DNA from: Chryseobacterium ginsenosidimutans
GTDB taxonomy: Bacteria > Bacteroidota > Bacteroidia > Flavobacteriales > Weeksellaceae
Reading direction: 5' to 3'
Assembly (NCBI RefSeq): GCF_030823405.1
Contig: NZ_JAUSXC010000001.1
Span: 3,827,001 to 3,891,000 of the forward strand
DNA length: 64,000 bases
Below are positions 10,161-18,756 of this stretch, in pieces (within the stretch, counting starts at the first letter, position 1; the number at the start of each line of letters is the position of its first letter). Under the pieces are notes generated by a model, which worked only from the letters and a program-made list of their open reading frames with translations, was not told where the DNA came from and did no database searches. The position numbers were made by a program, and so were the translations under genes.

Positions 10161-10913
10161 TTACTTGGACAAATAGGTCATACCACCATCAACAATGATT
10201 TCGGCACCAAGGATAAACGATGAATCATCAGAAGCCAGGAAAACCGCTGTTTTACCAATATCAGATGGTTGCCCGATTCTGCCTATCGGCATTTCACCTG
10301 CAAAGTGTGTTTTTACAGCTTCAATTTGTTCCAAAGGAACAAACTTTTCAAATGCCGGTGTATCTGTTGTACCCGGTGTTATTACATTTGCCCTTATCTT
10401 TCTGCCCAAAAGGTCGCTTGAAAATGCTTTTGCAAAAAAGATTACAGCTGCTTTTGCGGCACCATAAAGCGTAAAATTCGGATATGCCCGATGTGCCGCA
10501 TTTGAACCGATAAGGATAATAGAGCCACCATTATTCATATAGGGCAATGCCTTATTAACAGTGAAGTAAACGCTTTTCAGGTTCAAATCCATTGTCTTGT
10601 TATAGTCGGCTTCGCTGATATCTGCCACAGTTCCTACAGTTCCGGCTCCTGCATTGGCTACAATCACATCTATCTTACCAAATCTTTCAGCTGTTGTTGC
10701 AAACACCCTTTCCAGATCGGCAAGATTGGTTACATCGGCATTTATGGCGATAAAGTTATCGCCCAACTGAGCCACAGCACTATTTAACGTTTCCTGATTT
10801 CTGCCGACAATGACACCTACTGCACCCTCATTTTTGAATGCTTCTGCAATGCCAAACCCTATTCCGCTATTACCACCTGTAATAACTGCTACCTTATTTT
10901 CTAACTTGTTCAT
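10161..10913 (-). CDS. SDR family oxidoreductase
   Basis: A 250-residue classical SDR. TGGNSGIG at about 13-20 binds the cofactor, VIVANAGAG replaces the common NNAG, the catalytic Ser is in ILIGSNAA and the active site is YGAAK. The VGRN sequence after strand 2 favours NADP(H). The C-terminus ends ILGAEIIVDGGMTYLSK, complete. It lies 37 bp downstream of the Rossmann-fold gene at 10951, separated by a trinucleotide repeat, so the two probably form an operon. Substrate unknown. Confidence 0.93.
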   Translation of the reverse strand: MNKLENKVAVITGGNSGIGFGIAEAFKNEGAVGVIVGRNQETLNSAVAQLGDNFIAINADVTNLADLERVFATTAERFGKIDVIVANAGAGTVGTVADISEADYNKTMDLNLKSVYFTVNKALPYMNNGGSIILIGSNAAHRAYPNFTLYGAAKAAVIFFAKAFSSDLLGRKIRANVITPGTTDTPAFEKFVPLEQIEAVKTHFAGEMPIGRIGQPSDIGKTAVFLASDDSSFILGAEIIVDGGMTYLSK

Positions 10914-10928
10914 TTTTTAATTCTTGAT

Positions 10929-10955
10929 ATTATTATTATTATTATTATTATTATT
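10929..10955. repeat. Trinucleotide microsatellite (ATT)9
   Basis: Nine exact ATT units. On the minus strand they read as eight consecutive in-frame TAA codons starting with the stop codon of the upstream gene (10953-10951), and the repeat ends about 16 bases before the next start. Length change would alter operon spacing but not the protein sequences. Confidence 0.95.
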
Positions 10956-11544
10956 TCAATTTGATAAGATTTAATGTTGGCAATGGTCCACCGGGGAACC
11001 GTTGCAATTTTCCGCCTTCCTGCAAGCTAACCAAATCGACACCGACAAATCCGATGCGATTAATAATGCCCGACACAACAGCTTTTGCATCGTCATTATT
11101 TCCCGAATAGAAAATAACTCTGTTTCCGCCACCAGCCTGTGGATTTTTCGCTAATACACTTGCATATAAAGTATTAAACGCCTTAACCACTTTTGCCCCT
11201 TTCGCCCATTCACCTACTACTTCACTGGACGTTTTTCTACCGGGTTCTGCCCGTACAAATTCTGGTAGACTGGCATTGGTAACATCTATCAGGATTTTGT
11301 CTTCCAATGAAACAGAAGACAGAACCTCTTGTGCATTTTCCCATCGCACTGCAAGAAATACCACATCGCCACCGGCTGCTTCCTGCACCGAACCAGCGAT
11401 AATGTTGCCACCGATTTGTTTAAATTTTTCTTTAAGCGTATCGGCACCACGACTGTTGCTGATAACTATTTCGTAACCTGCCCCGGCTAGGTGTTTTGCG
11501 ATTGTTGTACCGATAGCTCCGGCACCGATAATTCCTATTTTCAT
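10951..11544 (-). CDS. NADPH-dependent F420-reductase-like oxidoreductase
   Basis: The protein has 197 residues from MKIGIIGAGAIG; upstream in-frame residues are not conserved. The Rossmann motif GxGxxG is GAGAIG (7-12), and NSRG after strand 2 suggests binding of the NADP 2'-phosphate. It belongs to the family annotated as coenzyme F420:NADP oxidoreductase-like (NADP_oxidoreductase/F420_oxidored fold); as Bacteroidetes generally lack F420, the true substrate is unknown. Later conserved blocks are VVKAFNTLYASVL and NRVIFYSGNNDDAKAVV. It is divergent from the HxlR regulator at 11664, with a palindrome between them, and probably co-transcribed with the SDR at 10161. Confidence 0.85.
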   Translation of the reverse strand: MKIGIIGAGAIGTTIAKHLAGAGYEIVISNSRGADTLKEKFKQIGGNIIAGSVQEAAGGDVVFLAVRWENAQEVLSSVSLEDKILIDVTNASLPEFVRAEPGRKTSSEVVGEWAKGAKVVKAFNTLYASVLAKNPQAGGGNRVIFYSGNNDDAKAVVSGIINRIGFVGVDLVSLQEGGKLQRFPGGPLPTLNLIKLK

Positions 11545-11598
11545 TCTGTAATTTTTTATTGTTGAACTTTTTAAGATTGAGTGACAAAGGTAGATCAA

Positions 11599-11621
11599 CA
11601 AAGTTATTTTTAGTAACTTTG
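11599..11621. promoter_or_regulatory. Perfect inverted repeat, candidate HxlR operator
   Basis: CAAAGTTA (11599-11606) and TAACTTTG (11614-11621) form a perfect 8-bp inverted repeat with a 7-bp spacer, in the 119-bp divergent region between the oxidoreductase and HxlR genes. The half-site core AGTAAC recurs on the plus strand at about 11612, 11630, 11636 and 11655. HxlR dimers normally bind such sites in divergent promoters. Also, TAnnTTTG-like sequence overlaps the repeat, which fits repression. Confidence 0.6.
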
Positions 11622-11663
11622 TACTGAAAAGTAACAGTAACATAGAGATAACCAAGTAACATT

Positions 11664-12086
11664 ATGGCGTATAAAGTAGAAGAGCCTCAACAAAAGGCCT
11701 GCGAAAAACAAGAGACTCGGCTGGAACAGAAGAAGTGTAAAATAGAAGAGTTTCAACAGGAGCAAAAGAAGAGAATGAGATCCGTTCAGGATTCAATGGA
11801 TGTGCTTAATGGAAAATGGAAGATCTCCATTATTTCATCGATTTGCTGTTACGGCAAAAGACGGTTTTCCGAGATTTTGAATGATGTCCCCGGAGTATCA
11901 AATAGGATGTTGAGCAAGGAATTAAAGGAATTGGAAATAAACCAGTTGGTAAAACGAACCGTTTTAAATACCCAGCCGGTAACGGTTCAGTATGAGCTTA
12001 CAGAGCACGGTGATACGCTGCAGACTATCATTACCAATCTTTCAGATTGGGGAATAGCACACAGAAAGAAAGTTGTTGGAAGCTAA
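11664..12086 (+). CDS. HxlR family transcriptional regulator
   Basis: The protein has 140 residues. The winged-helix DNA-binding domain occupies about 40-135: VLNGKWKISIISSI, RRFSEILNDVPGVSNRMLSK, KELEINQLVKRTV, VQYELTEHG, all standard HxlR blocks. The first 38 residues are an unusual charged Gln/Glu/Lys-rich extension containing Cys13 and Cys25, and Cys61-Cys62 lie in the domain; the Cys that usually precedes the GGKWK-like motif is a Ser here. Redox or electrophile sensing by these cysteines is possible (inference). A shorter start at Met38 cannot be excluded. It is divergent from the F420-reductase-like gene, its likely target. Confidence 0.9.
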   Translation: MAYKVEEPQQKACEKQETRLEQKKCKIEEFQQEQKKRMRSVQDSMDVLNGKWKISIISSICCYGKRRFSEILNDVPGVSNRMLSKELKELEINQLVKRTVLNTQPVTVQYELTEHGDTLQTIITNLSDWGIAHRKKVVGS

Positions 12087-12355
12087 GAGCCTTTATTAGA
12101 AACGCTTTACATCGCTGTTCGGGTCATAACCGCTTTGCCAGACCTTTCCTGTGTTGGCTAACGCTCCTGCTGGTGATAAGCTTCTCTCTACGATTTCACC
12201 ATTATTCGACATGCAAAGGCACAACCCCTTTAAGAGTTGTGCATATTCCTTATCATTACTTGTTCTTTGCTTTTTGTTTAAAGGGAGACAGATAACTTGC
12301 AACCTGTCCCAAAAGTTCAGTTTTATTCTAATTCGCTGTGAAGCAAGCAGCAATC

Positions 12356-13036
12356 TTAAAAGTATGGTCGCGCTTGTTCATCAGCATTTGCAAGATTAGA
12401 TGCACGTTGAGTCAAATCAGCTTTTTGCAATGCAGATATTAACGCATCTTTATCAAGATCTTGACAATATGCAGGTTCACCGGGCTGCTGTCTCCAAGAC
12501 TCGGAAAGTGGTCCCCCATCAATTGGCTCGAAACCAATCATATCAATAAGTTCCATTACAAGTCGCTTTTCTTGTTCATCATCGCCAGCTACAGATAGCG
12601 CAATTCTATTTTCGCTTCCTGCCGGTACAGCCTTAGAAGCCAGGCTTGCGGAAAGGATATTGTTAAAAGCCTTGATTACGGGACGGCCAAGTACACTTGC
12701 TACCCATTCACTATCCGTTAGTCCTCCTTCGATGTCTGCGTTTCTGCCGTCACGAGATGGATAGTAATTACCCGTGTCTACAATGACCGCCTTAGAACCG
12801 GCAAGGATAGAAACTGGAAGATTTGTTATTGATTTTTCGGGAATGGCAATAATTACCAAATCTTTTGCGTCTGCGGCATCTTCTACCGTTACCGGTGTTG
12901 CTCCTGTTTCCGCAGCAATTTTAGCAAGGGATTCAGGTCCTCGGGAATTAGCAATAATGACCTGATGTCCGAGATTTGTCAGATATCGTGCAAGCGTGCT
13001 ACCAATATTTCCTGATCCGATAATTCCTATATTCAT
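12356..13036 (-). CDS. NADPH-dependent F420-reductase-like oxidoreductase
   Basis: A 226-residue Rossmann protein with GSGNIG at 7-12 and ANSRG for the NADP phosphate, a second member of the family seen at 10951. Conserved blocks: VIVDTGNYYPSRDGR, RPVIKAFNNILSASL, NRIALSVAGDDEQEK, MIGFEPIDGGPLSESWRQQP. The longer C-terminus resembles the NAD(P)-binding proteins often found beside HxlR or AraC regulators. Reaction not known. The OsmC gene lies upstream on the same strand, with 131 bp between. Confidence 0.87.
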   Translation of the reverse strand: MNIGIIGSGNIGSTLARYLTNLGHQVIIANSRGPESLAKIAAETGATPVTVEDAADAKDLVIIAIPEKSITNLPVSILAGSKAVIVDTGNYYPSRDGRNADIEGGLTDSEWVASVLGRPVIKAFNNILSASLASKAVPAGSENRIALSVAGDDEQEKRLVMELIDMIGFEPIDGGPLSESWRQQPGEPAYCQDLDKDALISALQKADLTQRASNLANADEQARPYF

Positions 13037-13167
13037 GATAATCTGTTTGTTTGTTGATTAATCTACTGTTATTTTATTTTCTAAAAATGTGCCTTGGGCA
13101 ATTCTAAATCGGCCATGGATTCATACTCTGCATAGAATATGCCAAGTTCCCGTCGACACCTTCTCAT

Positions 13168-13584
13168 TTAAGAAACCAAATATGATGCTGAACTGATTGG
13201 TATGTTCAATACTTTGGAAATTAAACAATTCTTCTCGGCATCTTTTGTTATGGCTTCAAATTCATCTGCCCCAATACCGGGGACAGTACCAGAGATAGCA
13301 AGATGCATCCCCGTAATTGCAAAACCTTCCATTGACAGTGTAGCTTCGGTATTTAGTGATGTCGGATTCAGTCCTTTTTCTGTTAATGCAAAACTAACGG
13401 CCATAGTAAAACACGCCGAATGCGCAGCTGCCAGTAATTCTTCAGGATTTGCACCCTTTATACCTTCGGAAGTACGGGTTTTAAAACTGAACTGCGTTTT
13501 GTTAAGGGTTTCGCTCGGGGTGGTCAGTTCCCCGTTACCTTCTTTTATAGTGCCTGACCAATGTGCTTTTGCTGTACGTTTCAT
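13168..13584 (-). CDS. osmC: OsmC family peroxiredoxin-like protein
   Basis: A 138-residue thiol peroxidase of the OsmC/Ohr superfamily. Both redox cysteines are present: C58 in AAAHSACFTMAVS and C120 in KNCLISKVL. N-terminal AHWSGTIKEGNGELTTPS and GANPEELLAAAHS are the conserved OsmC blocks. Family members reduce organic or fatty acid hydroperoxides in the cytoplasm. Its company of oxidoreductases and an AraC regulator upstream (13670, same strand) suggests a stress or detoxification set. Confidence 0.92.
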   Translation of the reverse strand: MKRTAKAHWSGTIKEGNGELTTPSETLNKTQFSFKTRTSEGIKGANPEELLAAAHSACFTMAVSFALTEKGLNPTSLNTEATLSMEGFAITGMHLAISGTVPGIGADEFEAITKDAEKNCLISKVLNIPISSASYLVS

Positions 13585-13669
13585 TTTTAATATTTAAATT
13601 TTAATAGCTCTAGCAAATCCAAAATATTTATAAGATCATACTCATCTTAATTTCATTGATATGGATTTG

Positions 13670-14566
13670 TTAATTTGAGATACTTCCTCTGAATTTTTTA
13701 GGCGTAACTCCTACTTCTTTTCTAAAAAGACGTGAAAAATAGGTTGTATTTTCAAAACCAAGCAAGTATGAAATTTCAGATATGTTCAGTTCTCCCTCTC
13801 TCAATAAGTTTTTTGCCTCTCCTATCAAAAAAAGATGAATCAATTCCAATGTGGTCTTCCCTGTCTCCTCCTTTAAAAGGTCGGTTAAATAGCGGGAGGA
13901 TATATTTAGTTTTTCTGCCATCTGAGCTACTGTGGGTAAACCAATATCCTTTGTTTTCCTTTCTTCAAAGTTGGCAACAAGCAATGCGTTAAACTTCGTC
14001 ATCATAAAACCTGTCAATTGTTTACGGTTAATAAACTGCCTTTTGTAAAAGCGCTGTGCATATTTTAACATGGAATCCAGATGACTCACAATGATTGACT
14101 TACTAAGTTCGTCAGTATTGTTATTATACTCTTTTTCTATACTGAAATACAAATTCCAGATCGTATCTTCTTCAGCAGGTGACAGATGCAACGCTTCGTT
14201 AACCTCATAATCGAAATAACTGTATTTCTTAATTTCGTTGTGGAGTGCCGTACCTGGTAAAAAGTCTTCATGAATAATGATCAAGAATCCTTTTTCCTCT
14301 AATTTCACATTTTGAAAGGCCACTTTCTGCTGAGGCTTTATAAAAGACATTGAGCCCAGGTCATGGTCATATTTTGTCTTCCCGTAAAGCATGCTCCCTG
14401 ACTTCATTTTTTTAAATCCTATGATATAAAATGCGGAGGAAAATTCGAGTTCATTATTACCACTGCACATATTTTGTTCACCGTACACGACACTGAACAG
14501 CGGATGTTCAGGCGGCTTGATACAAAATGCTTCGTGCAGGTCACTGATTTTGTTAAAGTGTTCCAT
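13670..14566 (-). CDS. AraC family transcriptional regulator
   Basis: The protein has 298 residues. The N-terminal sensor domain (1-180) resembles that of the AraC protein at 5390, sharing the RFYKRQFINRKQ / RFYNRQFITRKA segment; the C-terminal HTH pair is AEKLNISSRYLTDLL and ISEISYLLGFENTTYFSRLF, ending TPKKFRGS. The genes around it are the OsmC gene (downstream) and an SDR (upstream, 14624), the same arrangement of regulator and oxidoreductase seen elsewhere in this region. Effector unknown. Confidence 0.93.
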   Translation of the reverse strand: MEHFNKISDLHEAFCIKPPEHPLFSVVYGEQNMCSGNNELEFSSAFYIIGFKKMKSGSMLYGKTKYDHDLGSMSFIKPQQKVAFQNVKLEEKGFLIIIHEDFLPGTALHNEIKKYSYFDYEVNEALHLSPAEEDTIWNLYFSIEKEYNNNTDELSKSIIVSHLDSMLKYAQRFYKRQFINRKQLTGFMMTKFNALLVANFEERKTKDIGLPTVAQMAEKLNISSRYLTDLLKEETGKTTLELIHLFLIGEAKNLLREGELNISEISYLLGFENTTYFSRLFRKEVGVTPKKFRGSISN

Positions 14567-14623
14567 TCTTCTTTATAATAAAAGACAGAATCCTACAGAC
14601 CAGATTCCGCCATTGTTAAAATT

Positions 14624-15445
14624 TTAAGAACCATGTGCTGCAATAGATATCTCTTGCCAAGATTCCCAAGTCTTAAGACGCTCTTCGTACGTATGTTTTA
14701 CCCAAGGATATGTAGTTTTACCCAAAAGCAACCTCAATGGTGGAGTTTCAGAATCTACCAATTTAAGGATAGCTGTAGCCGTAGCAGCAGGGTTACCCGA
14801 ATCCTGATCCTCTGCATGCGCAAAAAAGTCTTTTCTTATTGTTTCGTATGCTGAAATCGATGGGCTTAGTGCCAAAGAATTATTCCCGAAGAAATCTGTG
14901 GAATATCCACCTGGTTCCACGATGGTCACTTTAATACCAAAACCGCTTACTTCGCTTGCTAAAGTTTCTGTAAGACCTTCAACCGCAAATTTAGCAGCAC
15001 TATAAATCCCCATTAATGGTACTGTATTAATTCCCAAAGCACTTGAAAGCTGAATGATTTGTCCCGAATTTTGCTCACGCATAATTGGCAGAACCGCCTG
15101 TATAGTCCATAATGATCCTAGTACATTGGTTTCAAATTGTGCCCTTACTTCTTTCTCATCTACTTCTTCTACAGCTCCAACGTGCCCGAAGCCCGCATTG
15201 TTTATGAGTACATCGATACCACCAAAGTGGCTTTTTGCAGTTTCAATTGCTTCAAAACTTCCGATTCTGTCCGTAACATCAAGCTTTAGTACCAAAAGAT
15301 TTGATGGGAATGCTTTTGTTAAGTCCGTTAATGTGTCAAGGTTACGAACTGTTGCAACCACATTATCGCCGCGTTTTAAAAATGCTTCCGCCCAGATTCT
15401 TCCGAATCCTCGTGATGCTCCCGTTATAAAAATTGTTTTTGCCAT
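14624..15445 (-). CDS. SDR family oxidoreductase
   Basis: The protein has 273 residues from MAKTIFITGASRGFGR; the frame extends 14 codons further without similarity. Cofactor motif TGASRGFG, VLINNAGFG, catalytic Ser in IQLSSALG and YSAAK active site; the longer C-terminus and KVTIVEPGGYSTDF match the group of about 275-residue SDRs annotated as SDR or retinol-dehydrogenase-like. ATVRN after strand 2 suggests NADP(H). It is transcribed towards the AraC gene at 13670. Confidence 0.92.
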   Translation of the reverse strand: MAKTIFITGASRGFGRIWAEAFLKRGDNVVATVRNLDTLTDLTKAFPSNLLVLKLDVTDRIGSFEAIETAKSHFGGIDVLINNAGFGHVGAVEEVDEKEVRAQFETNVLGSLWTIQAVLPIMREQNSGQIIQLSSALGINTVPLMGIYSAAKFAVEGLTETLASEVSGFGIKVTIVEPGGYSTDFFGNNSLALSPSISAYETIRKDFFAHAEDQDSGNPAATATAILKLVDSETPPLRLLLGKTTYPWVKHTYEERLKTWESWQEISIAAHGS

Positions 15446-15766
15446 TATATTATTTTTTAATATTTCACATGGACAAAGTTCTGCCAATTCAAATTCCGAT
15501 TATGATACAAAAGTAGGCAATAATGAAACGTTTTTACAGATTATAGCTGATTTATTGTTTCAACTTAGTGGCAAAAAAACATCATAAAAATAGCCAGATC
15601 ACTATAAGTTTCTTAAAGCCACCGACCATCAAATGATGGATTTCCTGAAAATCTACTGCAAAGATGCCCTTTATAGGATTATTCATAGATGTAATTTGCC
15701 TATTACTATATAAAGAAGCTAGCATTTTTCAATGACACAGCCTCTTTTTGTATATACAACGAAGTG

Positions 15767-16519
15767 TTATTTAATTTGAGTTAATCCTCCGTCAACAGGA
15801 ATATCAGCACCGGTAATATAACTACTGTCACTTGAGGCTAAAAATAGAATGGTTGATGCTACTTCTTCTGATTTACCCAAACGTTTCATTGGAACAAGTT
15901 CTGCAAATTGCGCTTTGCCTGCTTCCGCAGCCTCTTTATTTCCGAACTGGTTGTTCACAAAAGGTGTTTCTATCGGCCCGGGGCTTACAGAATTCGCTCG
16001 AATGTTTCTGGCAGCCAGATCACAGGCCCATGTTTTAACGTAAGAGCATTCAGCAGCTTTGGTTGCAGCATATTCGGGATAATATGGTAGTCCCATGTCT
16101 TTAACGCAAGACGAAACTACCACGATCGACCCTCCTTTATTGAGCATTGTGATCGCTTTTTGAACAGTGAAAAAAGTACCTCTGGCGTTGGTGTCAAATG
16201 TTTTGTCAAAATGCTCCGGGGTTACTTCATCGGTTGGAACCATTGCCACATAGCCGGCATTAGCTATAACAATATCAAGGCTTCCTTTTTCATCTTTTAT
16301 CAGTCTGAATAATTTGTCGAGGTCATCAAGATTTGAAATATCCCCTTGTACGGCAGAGACGTTATTCCCAATTTGCTTTACGGCTTTATCAAGTTCCGAC
16401 TGTTTTCTGCCGGTGATATATACAAAGGCACCCTCTTCCACAAATTTTTTAGCTGTGGCTAAACCTATTCCGCTACTGCCACCTGTAATGACAGCAACTT
16501 TATTTTCTAATTTTTTCAT
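15767..16519 (-). CDS. SDR family oxidoreductase
   Basis: The protein has 250 residues from MKKLENKVAVITG. TGGSSGIG, VIANAGYV, catalytic Ser in VVVSSCV, YAATK active site, and C-terminal ITGADIPVDGGLTQIK. Its first 60 residues are nearly the same as those of the SDR immediately upstream at 16545 (shared KLENKVAVITG, ITGR, QSxLDKAVKxIG), so the pair arose by tandem duplication. Only 25 bp separate the stop of the upstream gene from this start, which implies one transcript. Confidence 0.93.
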   Translation of the reverse strand: MKKLENKVAVITGGSSGIGLATAKKFVEEGAFVYITGRKQSELDKAVKQIGNNVSAVQGDISNLDDLDKLFRLIKDEKGSLDIVIANAGYVAMVPTDEVTPEHFDKTFDTNARGTFFTVQKAITMLNKGGSIVVVSSCVKDMGLPYYPEYAATKAAECSYVKTWACDLAARNIRANSVSPGPIETPFVNNQFGNKEAAEAGKAQFAELVPMKRLGKSEEVASTILFLASSDSSYITGADIPVDGGLTQIK

Positions 16520-16544
16520 TATTTCTAAATTTAAAAATAACAGA

Positions 16545-17279
16545 TCAATATTGGGCTGCACCGCCATCGATGTACATGTCAATACCTGCCACATAAGAAG
16601 AATCGTCAGAAGCTAAGAATAAAGCAGCTTTAGCCATTTCTTCTGGTTTACCAAAACGACCAAGTGGGATTGTAGTTGTGATTTGATCAATTACTTCTTG
16701 TGAAACAACATCAAATACAGCTGTATCAGTATGACCTGGGCTAAGCACATTTACACGGATACCACGCGACTTCAGATCCAAGGTCCATGTTCTTGCCAAT
16801 GAGCGAACAGCAGCTTTACTGGCGCAATACACACCCATTCCTGCAATACCTTTGATACCTGCAATAGAGCCCGTCATGATAATAGAGCCACCATCTTTAA
16901 GAAGAGGAAGTGCTTTTTGGACAGTAAAAATGGTTCCTTTTACGTTTACATCAAAGGTCTTAGTATAAAGATCTTCGGTCACATCTTCGATCGGCACATT
17001 AAAGTCACCTATACCAGCACTTGCATAAAGAATATCGATATTACCTTTTTCTTTTTTTACAGCTTCAAATAGCCTGTCAAGGTCTTCCAGATTTCCTGAA
17101 TCTGCCTGAACTCCAGTAACATTGTGCCCAATTTCTTTTACAGCCTTGTCTAATTGTGACTGGCGACGACCTGTAATGAATACATAAGCACCTTCGGCAA
17201 CAAATAATTTTGCGGCTTCTAACGCCAATCCACTTGTAGCTCCTGTAATAACAGCAACTTTATTTTCCAATTTTTTCAT
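16545..17279 (-). CDS. SDR family oxidoreductase
   Basis: A 244-residue SDR, tandem paralogue of the gene at 15767. The dinucleotide motif is TGATSGLA, with Ala where the third Gly of TGxxxGxG usually stands; ASAGIG replaces NNAGxG. The catalytic Ser (IMTGSIAG) and YCASK are intact, so it is probably active. The C-terminus VAGIDMYIDGGAAQY is complete. The likely regulator is the Crp/Fnr protein at 17381, upstream on the same strand with 101 bp between. Confidence 0.92.
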   Translation of the reverse strand: MKKLENKVAVITGATSGLALEAAKLFVAEGAYVFITGRRQSQLDKAVKEIGHNVTGVQADSGNLEDLDRLFEAVKKEKGNIDILYASAGIGDFNVPIEDVTEDLYTKTFDVNVKGTIFTVQKALPLLKDGGSIIMTGSIAGIKGIAGMGVYCASKAAVRSLARTWTLDLKSRGIRVNVLSPGHTDTAVFDVVSQEVIDQITTTIPLGRFGKPEEMAKAALFLASDDSSYVAGIDMYIDGGAAQY

Positions 17280-17380
17280 TGTTAAATATTTAATTTTCTA
17301 TGTCATTATTGACACTACAAAGCAATGGCAAATGTTAACGATAGAAAATCTACTACTTTACAAAAAACAGTGAAACTAGA

Positions 17381-17968
17381 TTAACTTTTTGTGCGGTTAT
17401 TTCGTATTTTGGATAAAAATTGAGTAGTAATTCCTAAGTATGAGGCTATTACATATTGAGGGAATTTAAGCAGGAATTTTGGGTATCGATTTGATAACTC
17501 ATCAAATCGTTCAACTGCTGTTTTACTTAAGTTCGATAACATTCTTTTTTGCAAACCGGATGCAGTCCTTTGTGCATGCAATCTAAAGAAACGTTCAAAC
17601 TTGGGAATTAAATCATATAGCTTTTGTTCGTTTTCAAAACTTAACTGAATTATAATAGAGTCTTCTACTGCTTCAACAAAAAAAGTGGCTGGCTCCTGGT
17701 TGATGTAACTCGTAAAATCAGAAATCCACCAGTCATCAATCGCCAAACCAATTACTTGTTCCTGCCCATCATTCGGGTCAATAATGTAGGCTTTCAAAGC
17801 GCCTGATACAACATAAGTTCTAAATTTGCAAACAAAGTCAGGTTGTACAATTTGTTGTTTCCTTTTAATACGAACAATTTTTAAATGTGAAGTAAATACA
17901 TCTATTTCTGATTTGTCAAGTATTATAAAACGGTTGATGTTATTTATTATAGAAGCAAAATCATTCAT
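17381..17968 (-). CDS. Crp/Fnr family transcriptional regulator
   Basis: A 195-residue protein of the same layout as those at 1890 and 9380: N-terminal effector barrel (about 20-110; FRTYVVSGALKAYIIDPN) and C-terminal recognition helix YVIASYLGITTQFLSKIRNN. No Fe-S cysteines. It heads the run of SDR genes at 15.8-17.3 kb. Confidence 0.9.
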   Translation of the reverse strand: MNDFASIINNINRFIILDKSEIDVFTSHLKIVRIKRKQQIVQPDFVCKFRTYVVSGALKAYIIDPNDGQEQVIGLAIDDWWISDFTSYINQEPATFFVEAVEDSIIIQLSFENEQKLYDLIPKFERFFRLHAQRTASGLQKRMLSNLSKTAVERFDELSNRYPKFLLKFPQYVIASYLGITTQFLSKIRNNRTKS

Positions 17969-18197
17969 TTTGTAAAATTAATGATTTTTATTATTCACCT
18001 GAGTTCGATAATTATTTTAGTTGTCAAACTCAGGTTATTAATACTTTTTAGACAACCGCGGACAGGATAACATGAAGAAGGAAATCGAAGCCAACTACCG
18101 CAAGATGAAAGCTGATGTCCTAACCATTATAACCGATGTGCTTGAAAGAATCGGTAATGATCTGGACCTAAGACATCTCATCGTTAGCAATAGAAAA

Positions 18198-18647
18198 TTA
18201 CTTGTTAATTTGTTCTGCCAATCCAACAAGGATTCCTTCTGTCCCACGAATGTAACAGAGTTTATATATATCTTCATAACTCACAATTTCTCCAACAAGT
18301 TCAGCACCAATCCTTATAAGTCGGGGTACCAACTCGTCGATATTGTCAACTCTGAACATAATGCGTAAGTAACCAAGAGAATTAACAGGAGCGGCTCTAT
18401 GGTCTGAAACTGTTGCTGGTGTTAGGAATTTTGAAATTTCTAAACGACTGTGCCCATCGGGTGTAACCATCATAACCACTTCCACTGATTGATGTCCAAG
18501 ACCTGTTACTCGTCCCGCCCACTCGCCTTCGACCATATCCCGCCCCTCAACTTGTAATCCTATTTCTGAAAAAAATGAAATTGCGTTGTCAAGGTTTTCA
18601 ACGACAATGCCAACGTTATTCATTTCAATTAATTTGCTTTTCTCCAT
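18198..18647 (-). CDS. VOC family (glyoxalase-like) protein
   Basis: The protein has 149 residues. An N-terminal MNNVGIVVENLDNAISFFSE and a second half beginning LRIMFRVDNIDELVPRLI form the paired VOC modules; the C-terminus reads YIRGTEGILVGLAEQI, where a metal-ligand Glu is usual. It is close to the proteins annotated as VOC/glyoxalase with a methylmalonyl-CoA-epimerase-like fold. The reaction is unknown. A plus-strand open frame over its 3' end is a shadow. Confidence 0.85.
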   Translation of the reverse strand: MEKSKLIEMNNVGIVVENLDNAISFFSEIGLQVEGRDMVEGEWAGRVTGLGHQSVEVVMMVTPDGHSRLEISKFLTPATVSDHRAAPVNSLGYLRIMFRVDNIDELVPRLIRIGAELVGEIVSYEDIYKLCYIRGTEGILVGLAEQINK

Positions 18648-18756
18648 TGCTTATTTGTTATTTCGTTAATATTTTTACAGGCTGTAATAAAATAAATTTT
18701 CGCTTGATTTTCATTTATCAGTTTGGCCAATGAGAATCAATGTTATATACAGCTTT

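Noticed and set aside
12096..12353. Minus-strand 85-codon frame and two plus-strand frames after the HxlR gene
   Set aside because: Competing frames on both strands, no start context or family pattern; treated as intergenic, though a decayed gene is possible.
18072..18368. Plus-strand 98-codon frame (MKKEIEANYRKMKADV...)
   Set aside because: Its second half overlaps a clear VOC gene on the other strand; the first 40 codons look protein-like but match no family I know, so it may be a remnant at best.
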